From NCBI GenBank assembly GCA_029582155.1, contig CM055898.1:30011745-30075744 (forward strand): a stretch of DNA of 64,000 nt. Reading direction: 5' to 3'. Below the pieces are notes generated by a model that saw nothing but the letters and a program-made list of their open reading frames with translations, was not told where the DNA came from and did no database searches. The translations under genes were made by a program, and so were the position numbers. This stretch comes from Panopea generosa. Lineage: Eukaryota > Mollusca > Bivalvia > Adapedonta > Hiatellidae. Shown here piece after piece: positions 1-11,615 of the stretch. How positions within the stretch are numbered: position 1 is the first letter of the stretch; the number at the start of each line of letters is the position of its first letter.

Positions 1-369
1 ATCTTTATTGCAATACTTTTAAAACAGCAAAAATAAATACGAGATTAATGCATTATTTCATCAATTTTATACACTATTCAAAATTATATTAAGCAGTCGG
101 TGGCATTTAGTGAAATAATATATCTCTTTATTTGCGGTAGATCTACATTCAGAACGACTTTGAAAAGTGCTTATCCGTTACGAATCAGTAGTGGTACAGA
201 ACTACAAATAGATAAACGGAAATTTGTTTGTATAGTCTATTAAAATTATGACAACAGTGCACTATTTACATTGAACAACTGTATAGATGATTTATGAAAC
301 AGTTTTGAACCCCATATTTAGGGAGTTATAAGTTGTTTCCCTTTGCTTTTAGAAACCAATAAAAACACG

Positions 370-737
370 TGCTTACTGGCAATGTTGTAAAACTCTCTCT
401 GAACGTCTGCTATCTCGGGCGGGAAATTTACGTATCTTTTGATGCATAAGCAAAGTCCGTTGGTAGTTTTTTCACAGCTCTACAAACTGATGACTTTGAA
501 AGGCCATGGACATCTCTAATAATGACATAGTGAGCTCCGCTCGCAAAACACTGCAAAGTTACGAGGATGCTCAGAAATGGCGGTTTCGTTGGTGAACAGC
601 ATCCTCACGATGAAATAAATGCCTTAAAATTTGTAACGATCCCGAATTTCCGACCGAGACAAAATTACTCAAGAAGGTTGTTTTAATCATAGGTTCTCGT
701 TACGCAGGCGTTCAAGGCGTCGGCGAAAGTCGGCCAT
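370..737 (-). pseudogene. PIF/Harbinger transposase relic (HARBI1-like)
   Basis: Broken minus-strand coding: MADFRRRLERLRN near 737, then after stops and shifts DVHGLSKSSVCRAVKKLP and, one frame over, YVNFPPEIADVQREFYNIA. This matches the helix-turn-helix region and the following FP.....FY.IA stretch of Harbinger transposases. Several stops and a frameshift show it is dead. The catalytic DDE part is not seen. Confidence 0.6.
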
Positions 738-1037
738 ATTTGAGTCGTTTATTCACTTTGAGTTCACTATTTTTCGTGAAACGCTTCTCAAATATCTTAC
801 TCAACTTCAGTCAGAAATTGAGCACGTTAGACGAGTTAAATAAATTACAGACTTAAGTAGTTTCGTGAAACTGGGGCCAGAGAGTCTGCATTATCAGGTG
901 TTCACCTGTTTTTCTGTAACTGCCCACCATTGATTTTTTTATTCTGTATTAACTAAAAAGGTTTTTCACCAAGTGAAACTTACATTCTACTGTTTGTCAA
1001 CCTCTGCACTACCAAAATATGATGAGAAATTAAGGAG

Positions 1038-1110
1038 TCAAATACAAATACAAAACTTTATTGCGATGAAGGCCTCCAGCCCTAAACACATTACAAATGG
1101 ATATGTTATA
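1038..1110 (-). mobile_element. 3' tail of a non-LTR retroelement
   Basis: Reverse strand reads ...GGCTGGAGGCCTTCATCGCAATAAAGTTTTGTATTTG, a retroelement-like 3' end with a short repeated tail. No coding part is seen next to it. Confidence 0.4.
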
Positions 1111-1679
1111 AACAGTGTACACGTGTGAAATTTATAACAAATATAAATGTTATAGTCACGAATAATAATAGATTAAGAAATTAAGACAACATCAGTCTGT
1201 TAAGTAAATAATTGCTTAACTATCGACCTACATTTTAAATCATAATTATAGGTTGGTGTTCTTGACTAGGTTGAAAATCACATATTATATGTATAAATAT
1301 GACGTAATCTACTTTAACAATAATTCACTGCGTATAATAAAATCATTGTAAACAAACAATTCAAAGGTGTGAACAATTTTTCATTTTTGCATTAATGACA
1401 TTAATATGTTGAACTTGTTGATGTTTGGATCACGCCAAAACTAACGAGGCAAAAAATGTTCTCTCAGATGGACATAGCCTATAGCCCATAGAATGATAAT
1501 TCCACATATGTGAAGTTATGTGTTATCCAATATATTTTGTTGACAAAGAAAAAAGGACACTCTCGATATCATCTATTCATACTCCATTTTACAAGCATCA
1601 ACTCTTTTTTCTTAACACGACAATGTTTTCAGAGTTTTTAAAATGAATCAATAGACCCATTCAAACAAACACTTACCAT

Positions 1680-1800
1680 TAAAAAAAAAATTTGTATTTT
1701 AAAATAAAACTAATAATAATACATGTAATAATAATAATAATGATGATAATAAAATCTTTATTTTCTGAGGATAACATATTTGGCTATGTATTCTACAGCA
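1680..1800 (-). mobile_element. Retroelement tail with (ATT)-rich repeat
   Basis: The stretch AATAATAATAATAATGATGATAATAAAATCTTTATTTTCTGAGGATAAC is, on the minus strand, an AATAAAGATTTTATTAT tail followed by ATT repeats, as left by a LINE or SINE inserted on the minus strand. Confidence 0.35.
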
Positions 1801-2536
1801 CATCTTAACATAAAATTAACATATCAAATATATAAAAGTTCTTTGGTCTAGAATCTTAATAATTGCACATGTAATTAAAATTATGTGTATAGACGTAATT
1901 TTATGAATATTTGTAGTAAATGCTACTCTGTATTAAAGATCATTTATTTAAACAAATTTAAAATTATGTTTATAAATTCAAATATAATGGGTAAAAGAAA
2001 GATAACTCAGATATTAGAAAATTGTATTCAAATTGATAGTTTAAAAGTATTTAAAATATGTTTTATTGCACGATATTTTATATGTGCTCATGATGTACCA
2101 GCCAGCAAAAAACAAAACATTGCAGTACAAAGCCCTGAAAAAAGAAGAAAAAGAGAACTAAAGTTTTATTTCTACCTCCTTCATCTGGAGTACTGAATGG
2201 AGATAATAGTGGTGTGAGTCCTTCTAAGGCTTTCCTTACCAAAACTGTTGAAAATTTCGTATCAATTTGTTTTCATAAATAGCAAACGTTCACATATTAT
2301 TGGAATCTACTCCAATAGGTTTAAACTACGGGGTGTTGATTGCATTTGGCATGTATTAATGGTACACCAAATCTTTTTTTTAAAGTCAATAAATGGCCGA
2401 AACTATACTTTGATGTGTTACATAATTGTGTTTACATTAATTGCAGATGTCATCGGAACGTTTGCTGGTGGTGCCGATGTCTCCCGTGATTGTTCCCACT
2501 ACAATTCCTATGATTGGAAGGCTTCCCTGTCATATC

Positions 2537-2730
2537 TCGTTCTGGAGGTTAATAGAAATTAGCAAATGTATAGCTGAATTTAGTACAGCCAAACCCATCT
2601 CGCTCTGGAGGTAAATAAAAATTAGCAAATGTATAGCTGAATTTAGTACAGCCAAACCCATCTCGCTCTGGAGGTAAATAAAAATTAGCAAATTTATAAC
2701 TGAATTCAATACAGCCAAACCCATCACAAC
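2537..2730. repeat. 63-bp tandem repeat, 3 copies
   Basis: Units beginning near 2539, 2602 and 2665, each containing CTGGAGGTAAATAAAAATTAGCAAAT-type sequence and GTACAGCCAAACCCATC. The first two are almost identical and the third is more diverged. Confidence 0.8.
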
Positions 2731-3639
2731 CAGTCACAAGGAACGAGGATTGACCCCTAACACAGGTTTTTAACATTTGACATGTCTTATATTGCTGATG
2801 AATACAAGCAGTCTGTATTTACTTGTATATATACAACCCTTGCATCATACTTTTTAGACAAAAAAATCACTTTTCGTTCGTTCGTCCGTCCGTCCGTTCA
2901 TGCCCAGGCTACATTTTGGGGTTCTTTGTGAGTACAGAATGCCATATTTGGGTTGAGTTGAGTTTGTGGGGTTAAAAATATTAACCCCACAATGTCATAT
3001 CTGTATAGAATGCCATTGTTGGTTAATTCCTTTTTTTTATTCGCCCGTCACACTTATTTATTTATTCAATACTCATTTATAGTTTCATATCTGAAGCAGT
3101 GTTTTTTCTTGGTAAAATAGATTTGGTTTAATTAATTAGGAGCATGGAGTTCCCTAAAGGGTCCGATGGACGCCGAAAGGGCTGACATTGTTAAATTTCT
3201 AAAATCTGCCTCTCAATAATCTTTCTGTCGAACACAGTCGAACTTGTTCTCATGTGATATAAATTATCCTTACATCAGCAAGGGATAGGCGGTTCTGCTA
3301 ATCAAGGATATACAGGGAACGTGTAAGGTGACTTTTACAAAGGAATTTTATAGGGGGATTTTTTTTTCTTATTTTCGAATCAAATTGTACAAAAACATAT
3401 ATATTTGAAATCCAAAGCATTGTCTGCTCATAGCAAATCCCTATGAATTGGGTGATTTAGATTTTGACCAATTACGGATAGGTATTTATAAGGGTTCTGT
3501 ACGTTAGATTTATAATTTTTTATAAATAAATGATATGGGAATATAATAAAGTATTTTCTTTTCATAGTAATTAACTTTTTGTTCAGTAAGGGTGTGGTGG
3601 GGGCCATTCACAAAGTTTTACAAAGACATATGCCAAAGA

Positions 3640-4015
3640 CAATACATATTGTAATAAACATATACAAAAAAATACACAAATAACAACACATCACATGTAC
3701 ATTAATCTTGCGGAACATTTATATTTTCTTATTACAACAGCTCCTTCAATAAATTTTGAAAATTTTAACATTTTTTTCATTCTTAGACGACACGAATCTG
3801 TAAATTTATTGAGTGTAGGCCAAGCCATGCGGCCTAAGTATTTAGAAGGAACATCACCGTATTTAGTACAACTCAGTTAGAAATGATATTCGGACTCAAT
3901 AACATTATGGTTGCAAAGTTTACATAATATATTAGCACAATCATTATATAGTCCGGTCTCAATTTCAAGAGAATGTGGACTTAATCTTAAGCACGAAAAT
4001 TGCTTTCGTAGAGAA

Positions 4016-4046
<31 letters not shown>

Positions 4047-5220
4047 ATAATTTGTCAAAATCTTCATAAAAAGAAATGTTTTTGAATTTTACATTATCAA
4101 GTTACGGTGAGTTATGTATACTCATACTCCATTCTTGGACAAACTGGTCTCGTAATCTCCCTTTTAAGTAAAGGGAACTAATTGGCATTGGTCACAAAAC
4201 TGTTAGTTAAATTCGAATCACCAAGATTGTCAATAATAGTTCTAATCCGATTTGCCAAGTAACTCCCATTTATTTTACCAATTGTATTTACTATATTAAT
4301 GTAATCCCTCGATAGTTAGAAGGGTTACCAATAGCTCCCTTTTTATGTACAATAAGACCGTCACACCAAGCCTTGGGGTAAATACCCGAGTCAAAGATAA
4401 TATTAAACATCGTAAACAAATAAGGAATTACAAAATCATTGCTTCAATAAAGAAATTGGACGCATTGTCGTGATAATCGGCGCTTTTGTTTATATTCAAT
4501 GAAGATATCGTTTTTCGTATTTCTTTGATACTAAACTGAGCAGCTAACATTCCAATGCTTACCGTCTCATCGTTTGAATGGCCATGCGATGCGGTGTATT
4601 AGAAATTGACGTTAAATGATTAACAAAGTCGTTCATACTAATATCGTTTTGGTTATTATTTTTCTTGTTAATAAACGTTTTTTATATATATTTATAGAAA
4701 TGTTTGGGTATGTTCTTTACTTAAATTAGATAGATTACGTTTCTCTTTCATATCAAAGGCACATTTGGCATTTCGTTTTACATATGCAGATTTACGACGA
4801 TTTGATTAAAATAACAGTTTATTTTCCTCGGAGGCCTATTCGGCAAGACTGCGTTTACATTTAAGAAACTCTGATTAAGATTTACGGACATTTTTATTAA
4901 ACCACGGCGTTTTCTTGTTTTTTGTATGTTGTTATGGTGAGTAAGATTTACCAAAACATTGAAAAAAAAAACGCATTTTACTCTATGTCTGACAATAAAT
5001 CAATACTTCAATTTACATCGCATTCACCGGATAAAAGTTGATCTGGTATATCGTCGAAAACGTATTTTTTTCGAGTTAAGTATGTTTAAAAAACTCTACG
5101 ACACTGCAGGGTTCCATACTATTTTATCGACATTACGGCGGTTTGTTTGTACATTACTACTTGACATATAGTTTAAAGAAAATGTAATGGGACAATGATC
5201 AGAAAATTCTGTCGTATCAT
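3640..5220 (-). pseudogene. Decayed non-LTR retrotransposon (APE endonuclease - reverse transcriptase)
   Basis: On the minus strand from high to low coordinates: SDHCPITFSL (end of an APE-type endonuclease, about 5180), KKTPWFNKNVRK and CAFDMKEKRNLSN (linker, about 4890-4720), then YLFTMFNIIFDSGIYPKAW..GLIVHKKG...NPSNYRGITLI (start of the reverse transcriptase, about 4440-4290) and later fragments to about 4000. Many stops come from C-to-T changes. Clade not resolved (Jockey/CR1/I-like order). An (ATT)n run lies at about 4019-4046. Confidence 0.75.
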
Positions 5221-5575
5221 AAACAAAGTAGCTCCGGTTCATAGAGGTACTTTCATATACAAAAATACACAAATATGCTAAAATGTGTCTGATTTACGGA
5301 ATAGAAATGTTCAAGTTTATTCTACTATAGAAAAAGAAGGAAAACGGTTTATACCTGGTATGGCGGTTTATAGAATGTCCGGTTTACAGAAGTTACATAC
5401 TGTACATACTAATCTATGTAGTCTCTGAAAATGGGTTTATTTATTTGTTGTATAATTAATGTTTAACCCTGTTGTTGGTACATTTTGTTGTTGAGGTCCC
5501 CAGTGAAGGTCGGTCTTCGTCCAATTGAGTTTTCTCGTCAAATAAAGTCATTGTTATTATCATTATCAAGGATAT

Positions 5576-5581
5576 ATATAC

Positions 5582-5623
<42 letters not shown>
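5576..5623. repeat. (AT)n microsatellite
   Basis: Near-pure alternating TA over about 48 bp. Confidence 0.95.
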
Positions 5624-5628
<5 letters not shown>

Positions 5629-5629
5629 T

Positions 5630-5960
5630 GCTTTCTCCCTTAGGCAGACTTACACTTATAACCATCATAAGGCAGACATATATTAGATCCGTCAAATATC
5701 AACACAGCTCAGCGAGTTTTTTCCTTTTCTACATAAAATGTGATAAAAGAACAAAATACCTAAATTGTTTTTATTAAATATGTAAAACAACAAATATATT
5801 TTTTCTGAGGTCTGCCTAAATTTTACACACTGATCTCATAAACCTTAGGCAGACATTGACCATCGTCATCATTAGGCAGACTGTATATTACCTATATACG
5901 TTAACGACATTTGGCAGACCTAAATCAATACCACTGCGATATTTCATATTTTAACCAAAA
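5630..5960. repeat. TTAGGCAGAC repeat cluster
   Basis: Five or more copies of (TT)AGGCAGAC or close variants lie in about 330 bp, next to an AT microsatellite. The same motif occurs in every mini-exon unit (21.8-27.3 kb) and in an inverted pair at 41853-41880. Confidence 0.6.
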
Positions 5961-6699
5961 GTTTTTATTTTTCTAGTTTTGCCTTTAGTATTTTAAACAA
6001 TAAGGAAACCAGCCATGCCATATAAATCATTTCACAAAAGAAATCACCTAAAATTCAAAGGGCTGGTTCATATCATCTATTTAATTTCTCCCTATATCGT
6101 TTTAAGAGCAATCGTGTTGCTTTGACATAGGCATGGCTGTTTCTGTTTAAATGACATTTTCATTTCATTTATCATACCATTTAGAATTATAAGGGGTGAA
6201 TTAAGTTTTGCTACCGTGATAATTATTTTGAAACAGAATGGTTTGACATAAAGCTGTATTAATCAGGTTCAATAATATCAATTCATTTGTGATTGTTTGA
6301 ATTCAATACATGTACATTTTGACGGGCTTCGCAGCCCATAGTTTCCCTCAAAGCCACTGTGGAATCGCATGGTTGTCGCGCATGTCATGCGACAATTCCT
6401 TCTTCCGATTTCGTTCAGTCCAGATAACACTGACATATAACAACATCTGCCGCGTTGCGAGGGTGTCTTTGGAGACTTAACAACTTATGAAGTTCCTCGC
6501 GAGTCCTCAGCCGCCCAGCATCAGACACCAAGCGGCGCCCCTCCACGCCAATGAACTTTGGCATGTATGCTGCGATTGAAAACAACAGACACACGAAGTG
6601 GGACTAGTTCCGGGCGCGAGTGAATATTCTAGACAGCATGCTAGGAGATCATTTACATGCCTGACAGCTCTTACTGTGGCATAGTGGTGTAATGTGAAG

Positions 6700-7095
6700 G
6701 TTTTTAATTATTTTGTGGGAACGAGATACTAACTCGTGGGAACGACAAAGTAAGTCGTGCGAACGAGATACTCACTCGTGGGAACAACATAATTAAGTCG
6801 TGCGCATGACATACTAACTCATGGGAACGAGATATTAGCTCGTGGGAACGACATAGTAACTCGTGGAAACGAGATACTATCTCGTGGGAACGACATAATT
6901 AAGTCGTGCGCACGACATAGTAACTCGTAGGAACGAGATATTAACTCGTGAAACGACATAGTAACTCGTGGAAACGAGATACTAACTCGTGGGAACGAGA
7001 TACTAACTCGTGGGAACGACATAATTAAGTCGTGCGCACGACATAGTAACTCGTGGAACGACATAGTAACTCGTGGGAACTTCGCTTTCGTGTAA
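6700..7095. repeat. CTCGTGGGAACGAG minisatellite
   Basis: Irregular tandem array of short blocks such as AACTCGTGGGAACGAGATACT and AAGTCGTGCGCACGACATA. Blocks are palindromic or nearly so (GTCGTGCGCACGAC is a perfect 14-bp palindrome). Locally GC-richer than the surroundings. The minus-strand open frame through it is repeat-driven. Confidence 0.8.
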
Positions 7096-7249
7096 CGAGA
7101 ATCACCAAAGGCTGCAGTAAACCTGCCATAATAGTTCTGGTGTCGTGACTGTGAACTACTACATAAATCTACGTGTATGCGTAATACAAGACAACATACA
7201 GTTTGTTTCTTACTACTCACACTATAATATGTATTTTTTTCTTTTTACG

Positions 7250-7402
7250 AGTTCACATATTTTGGTATGTGAATATGCTCTTTGTTTTCCCTAAATCCTT
7301 CATAATTACTATGTGCTTATGTATGTTTATATTTACCGTTTTTTGTATACATGAATATCTCCAATAAGTGGAGGAAATAAAGAACAACAACAACATTGTA
7401 GA
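7250..7402 (+). mobile_element. Possible retroelement 3' end with (AAC)n tail
   Basis: ...CCAATAAGTGGAGGAAATAAAGAACAACAACAAC ends in an AAC repeat directly after a poly(A)-signal-like AATAAA. This fits a retroelement tail; the 5' limit is unclear. Confidence 0.35.
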
Positions 7403-7844
7403 TAGCAAATATGGCGTTCTCACATATCCGTAAGATGAAAGACTACTTAACAAAGTTACTACGCAATCACTAGCTTTGCACGGTACGCCAAGAATAAGTA
7501 TCATCAAACACTTATTTTTGCAATACATTAAGCAGTGTTCATGCGCTATTTTAAGCTTTCGTAAATAAGACATTTCTTTTCATTTTTATGTTGGTGAAAA
7601 TCGGGAGTTAATAATCATGAAACACGATCAATTTAAGTAAAATTATTTATTTTCTAAAATATCTGAACATACAATTTTAGTGTACATTGAACAGATTCAC
7701 TTTGTAAAATCAACCACAGTAGTGACTCCTAAAAATTCACGTTCCATTCATCAATTACCAAACCAATTGACCCTCTACCGTTTGTAATCTTAACCGCCTA
7801 ATTACTTGTAAAACATTAATTTTCTCTGCTGCAAAACCAGGGGC

Positions 7845-8100
7845 CATATCCACAAAGCTTCTTAGGGAAATCTTAACTAAAGGTGAAAATTTCATATATT
7901 AATTTCTATAGAAAGCCAATATTATTTATGCAATATAAGGTTATATAAGAACGTCAGTTAATACGTTAATAGAAGAAAGCATTTAGAGCAGTTAAATACT
8001 AAATAAACTTCTTGTGAAGCAACTACGGACTTAAGAAAAAAAAACTTGATTTTAAGAAAATAACTTTAGTTTTCAGTTAGAAATTTTGTGGATAAGGGTA
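7845..8100. mobile_element. Possible small inverted-repeat element
   Basis: Begins TATCCACAAAGCTTCTTAG and ends GAAATTTTGTGGATAAG, so the ends are imperfect inverted repeats (ATCCACAAA / TTTGTGGAT). About 255 bp, no coding. Boundaries approximate. Confidence 0.35.
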
Positions 8101-8389
8101 CTGGGCTAATACTTGTATAATACTGTTCGTCAGTAATTTATCCACTATTAAACAATTTTAAGCAAAGATTCATGTTTACAATGAAGACATGAAATAATTC
8201 TAACCCTCAAGGCATTAGAGCGAGGGTTACGCAAGAAACATTTCAAACTATTTTAAAATCAAGCCAGCCTCATCTCATATACTCTCTGAATAAAATAAAT
8301 GTGTAGGTTAAAAAATACTCAAGTTTACCACAGCAAAATGGAAGTGTCAATGGACGTCACAAATAACGTCAAAAGAAACTTGAAAATAG

Positions 8390-9245
8390 GGTAAAATGAC
8401 CGTGACCTTTTACCCCAAAATGTATAGTTGTTATCTTAACATAATATTCTACATTTGTACAAAGTAAAATATCTGTAGGTTAAAAGTTGTTTGAGAAGAT
8501 ACAGCAAGAGACCAAAGCAATGGGCGTTATTAAAATTAAATAAAAACAAAATATATAGACCATAATAGTAAATACCCATGTTAACAGTTAAGGGGGTCAT
8601 CTACAGATCACAACCTAAACCCTTACTATGTTTAATGATTCTAGTCCAAATTGCCCAAAAATCTGTTTAGCATTAAAAGTCATAGTGACAAGCACCTTTG
8701 ACCTTGTAACCCCCAAATCAATAGGGATCATCAGCATGTCACAACCTAACTCCCTATTAAGTTGGTGACTGTAGGTCAAAGCTTTCTTTAGATACTGCAC
8801 AAAAATTGTTTTTACATTGAAGGTCAAAGTTTTCTCTCTAGATATTGAAGGTCACTGTGACCTTGACTTTTGACCTAGTGACCCTAAAATCTACAGGGTC
8901 ATAAACATGTCACAACCTAACTCCCAACCAAGTTTGGTGTTATAAGACCAAGCGCTCTCTAGATATCGCATGGAAACCGTTTTTGTAATTGAAAGTCACA
9001 GTGACCTTGACCTTGTAACCATATCAACACTGTGCCAAGTTTCATCAAAACCTCTCCATGTGTATGGAAGATATGCTCCAGACAAAGTTGGACACACGCA
9101 CCCACGCATTAACGCGCATACACCGAACAGCCATTGTGGCAGTTATGTTTCGCTTTCTGCAAGTGGGCTCAACAAAAAATTGTTAACAATACAGTTATAC
9201 AATTCTTGTGCACTGCATGCTGCCCCCCCTCTGGGGAGCATAAAA
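8390..9245. repeat. TGACCT-rich dispersed element
   Basis: Diverged tandem units of roughly 140 bp containing CAGTGACCTTGACC-type cores and a 'TCACAACCTAACTCCC' block. It ends with a CCCCCCCTCTGGGGAGCATAAAA hairpin, a terminus shared with elements at 10718, 31430 and 39230. No coding. Confidence 0.6.
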
Positions 9246-9794
9246 CTATGCATACAAGGTAACATGCCACATGTTTATATGCATGCACACGTGTTATATT
9301 TCATATGTATATGATAGTCATTACAGATGCATCTACATCCTTTAAACTAGTAACTAAATACCAAGTGTACAATATCTCTTGACACATACAAAGTGTAATA
9401 ATAATATGCCTTTTTTGACAAGTGTGCATGTCTCCCCCATTTATGTGACATTTATCACCATAATATATCACCTACCGACTCCTAGCAGGTCATGTCCAAA
9501 CAAGAAGCCACAGACAGCAACATCCCCCGCCCCGGGAATACAGTTGTTGAACAGCTTAATAGGAAAAAGAAATATAGGAAATAGAACAAGAGACTACTTT
9601 TGAAAAAAGTGCATGCCCCCCATACTGCTTCTTTTTAAACAATGTGGCCTTGACCTAGACAAAATATATTTAAAATGGCATTTCTTATCAGAAAAACAAA
9701 GAAAAAAAATTGATTAAAGTAGGATTTGAACCGACCCCCTTCTGTCCCATTGACTTAAAATACACTTTTGGTCTAACACTTTGGACCATTGAAC

Positions 9795-10740
9795 CACTGT
9801 GGAATTTAAGTGTAACCTTGACCTTGGAGCTAGGGGTCTGGGTCTTGCACATGACACATCATCTCATTATGGTGAAAATCTATGCCAAGTAATTTCAAAT
9901 TCCCTTTACTGATGACAAAGTTACAGAGCAGACACAAAACAGACCCTGTTAACATTTGACCTCTAAGTGTGACCTTGACCTTGGAGCTAGGGTTCTGGGT
10001 CTTGCGCATGACACATCGTCTCATTATGGTGAACATTTATGCCAAGTTATTTCAAATTCAATTTATCGATGACAATGTTACAGAGCGGACAGGAAACAGA
10101 CCCTGCTTACCTTTGACCCCTAAGTGTGACCTTAACCTTAGAGTTAGGGGTGTGCGTCTTGCGCTTGACACATCGTCTCATTATGGTGAACATTTATTGC
10201 AAGTAATTTCAACTTCCCTTTATCGATGACAACATTACAGACCCTGTTAACCTTTGACCTATAAGTGTGACCTTGGAGCTAGAGGTCTGAGTCTTGTGCA
10301 TGAATCGTCGTCCCATTCTGGTGAACAATTATGCCAGGTTATTTCAAAATCCAATTATCAATGACAAAATTACAGAGCGGACACGAAAGACCCTGTTAAC
10401 CTTTGACCTTTAAGTGTGACCTTGACCTTTGAGCTAGGGGTCTGGTTCTTGTGCATGACACGTCATCTCATTATGGTTAACATTTATGCCAAATTACTTC
10501 AAAATCCCTTTATCCATGACAAAGTTACAGAGCTGACACGAAACCGACCCTGTTAACCTTTGACCTCTAAGTGTGACCTTGACCTTTGAGCTAGGGGTCT
10601 GGTTCTTGGGCATGACACGTCGTCTCATTATGGTGAACATTTATCCCAAGTTATTTCAAAATCCCTTTTTTGATGACAAAGTTACAGTAACAAAGGAACG
10701 GACACTGCAATCACTATATGCCGCCCCAAATGGGAGGGGG
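9795..10740. repeat. About 150-bp tandem repeat with TGACCTTGACCTT cores, six units
   Basis: Units start near 9813, 9969, 10121, 10267, 10417 and 10573, each with GTGACCTTGACCTTGGAGCTAGGGGTCTG, CATTATGGTGAACATTTATGCCAAGT and GATGACAAAGTTACAGAG segments. It closes with GCCGCCCCAAATGGGAGGGGGGATAAAA. The surrounding 9245-9795 stretch holds nothing I can identify. Confidence 0.75.
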
Positions 10741-11478
10741 GGATAAAAACTCTGAAAATAATGAAAACAAACACTAATAATATGCACAGCAGCACTTGGT
10801 GACAATCATTCTGTGAAAGATTTTACCAATTCCATTGAGGAATGAAGGAGTTGCGCACAGAAACTTCAAAGTGCAAATTTCATCAAAGGGCAATTAAAAA
10901 TAAAACTTTGTGATGAAAGGCTCTCATGAAACTGAGAGGAAACCAATTTTATATGAATGACCTGTGACTTTGGCCTACTGACCCCAAAAACATGAGTCTT
11001 GTACTCATCAAGAACAATGAACATGTGAAGTATGAAGTCTCTGTGATGAATGGTTCTCAAGGTATTGATCAGAATCAAAGTGTGACAGTGGACCAATGGA
11101 CAGGTCAAAAACAATATGTCTCTATTAAGTTGTGGGGGGACATAATAACTGAATAGCCTGAAAATACTGCCTAAAAACTCCTGCATTTCAACGAAACTTT
11201 GCATGCTTTAACAGTTTCTTTTTTTAAACAATAGTACCTCCACTTCCCCAACCCCTTCAAAAAACAGTTCATAATGCTGAAAGGAACAATTCAAATGAAA
11301 TTTTGTCAATATGGTGCATCAATGCAAATGAAAACACATGTTCATCTCAGGTAATAAGACTTGTATTATCAGCGATAAATTATCCTTGAAGGATCAGATA
11401 TAGAAATGTCTATGTTGAACACTGGAGGCCAAAGCTCTCCAAGGTATCATAACTTTGTTGAAGGGTCCTTAATATATC

Positions 11479-11615
11479 TTAGCCCTGAAGCTTTTTCATT
11501 TTCTTTTCTACAATTTTTCTATGTTTGTTTTGTTCATTCATTATTTTTGTTCGAAGCTGTAAAACTCTGCATCCCAAGCTGTTCTCTACTGTGTACTTCT
11601 CCAAATCCTTCTTTG
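11479..11615 (-). CDS. Exon 17: terminal exon, end of C-terminal module and stop
   Basis: 137-nt terminal coding exon, acceptor CATTTCAG, phase 1 in, ending in TAA at 11481-11479. It encodes 44 residues, including KKDLEKYTVENSLGCRVLQL and RTKIMNEQNKHRKIV, and finishes with a lysine-rich helix. This completes the Myb/SANT-like module. I see no clear AATAAA within the next few hundred bases on the minus strand. AATACA at about 11367-11362 is a weak candidate poly(A) signal. Confidence 0.65.

Noticed and set aside
6819-7220. 133-codon minus-strand frame with SFPRVTMSFHELL repeats
   Set aside because: It is a direct translation of the palindromic minisatellite.
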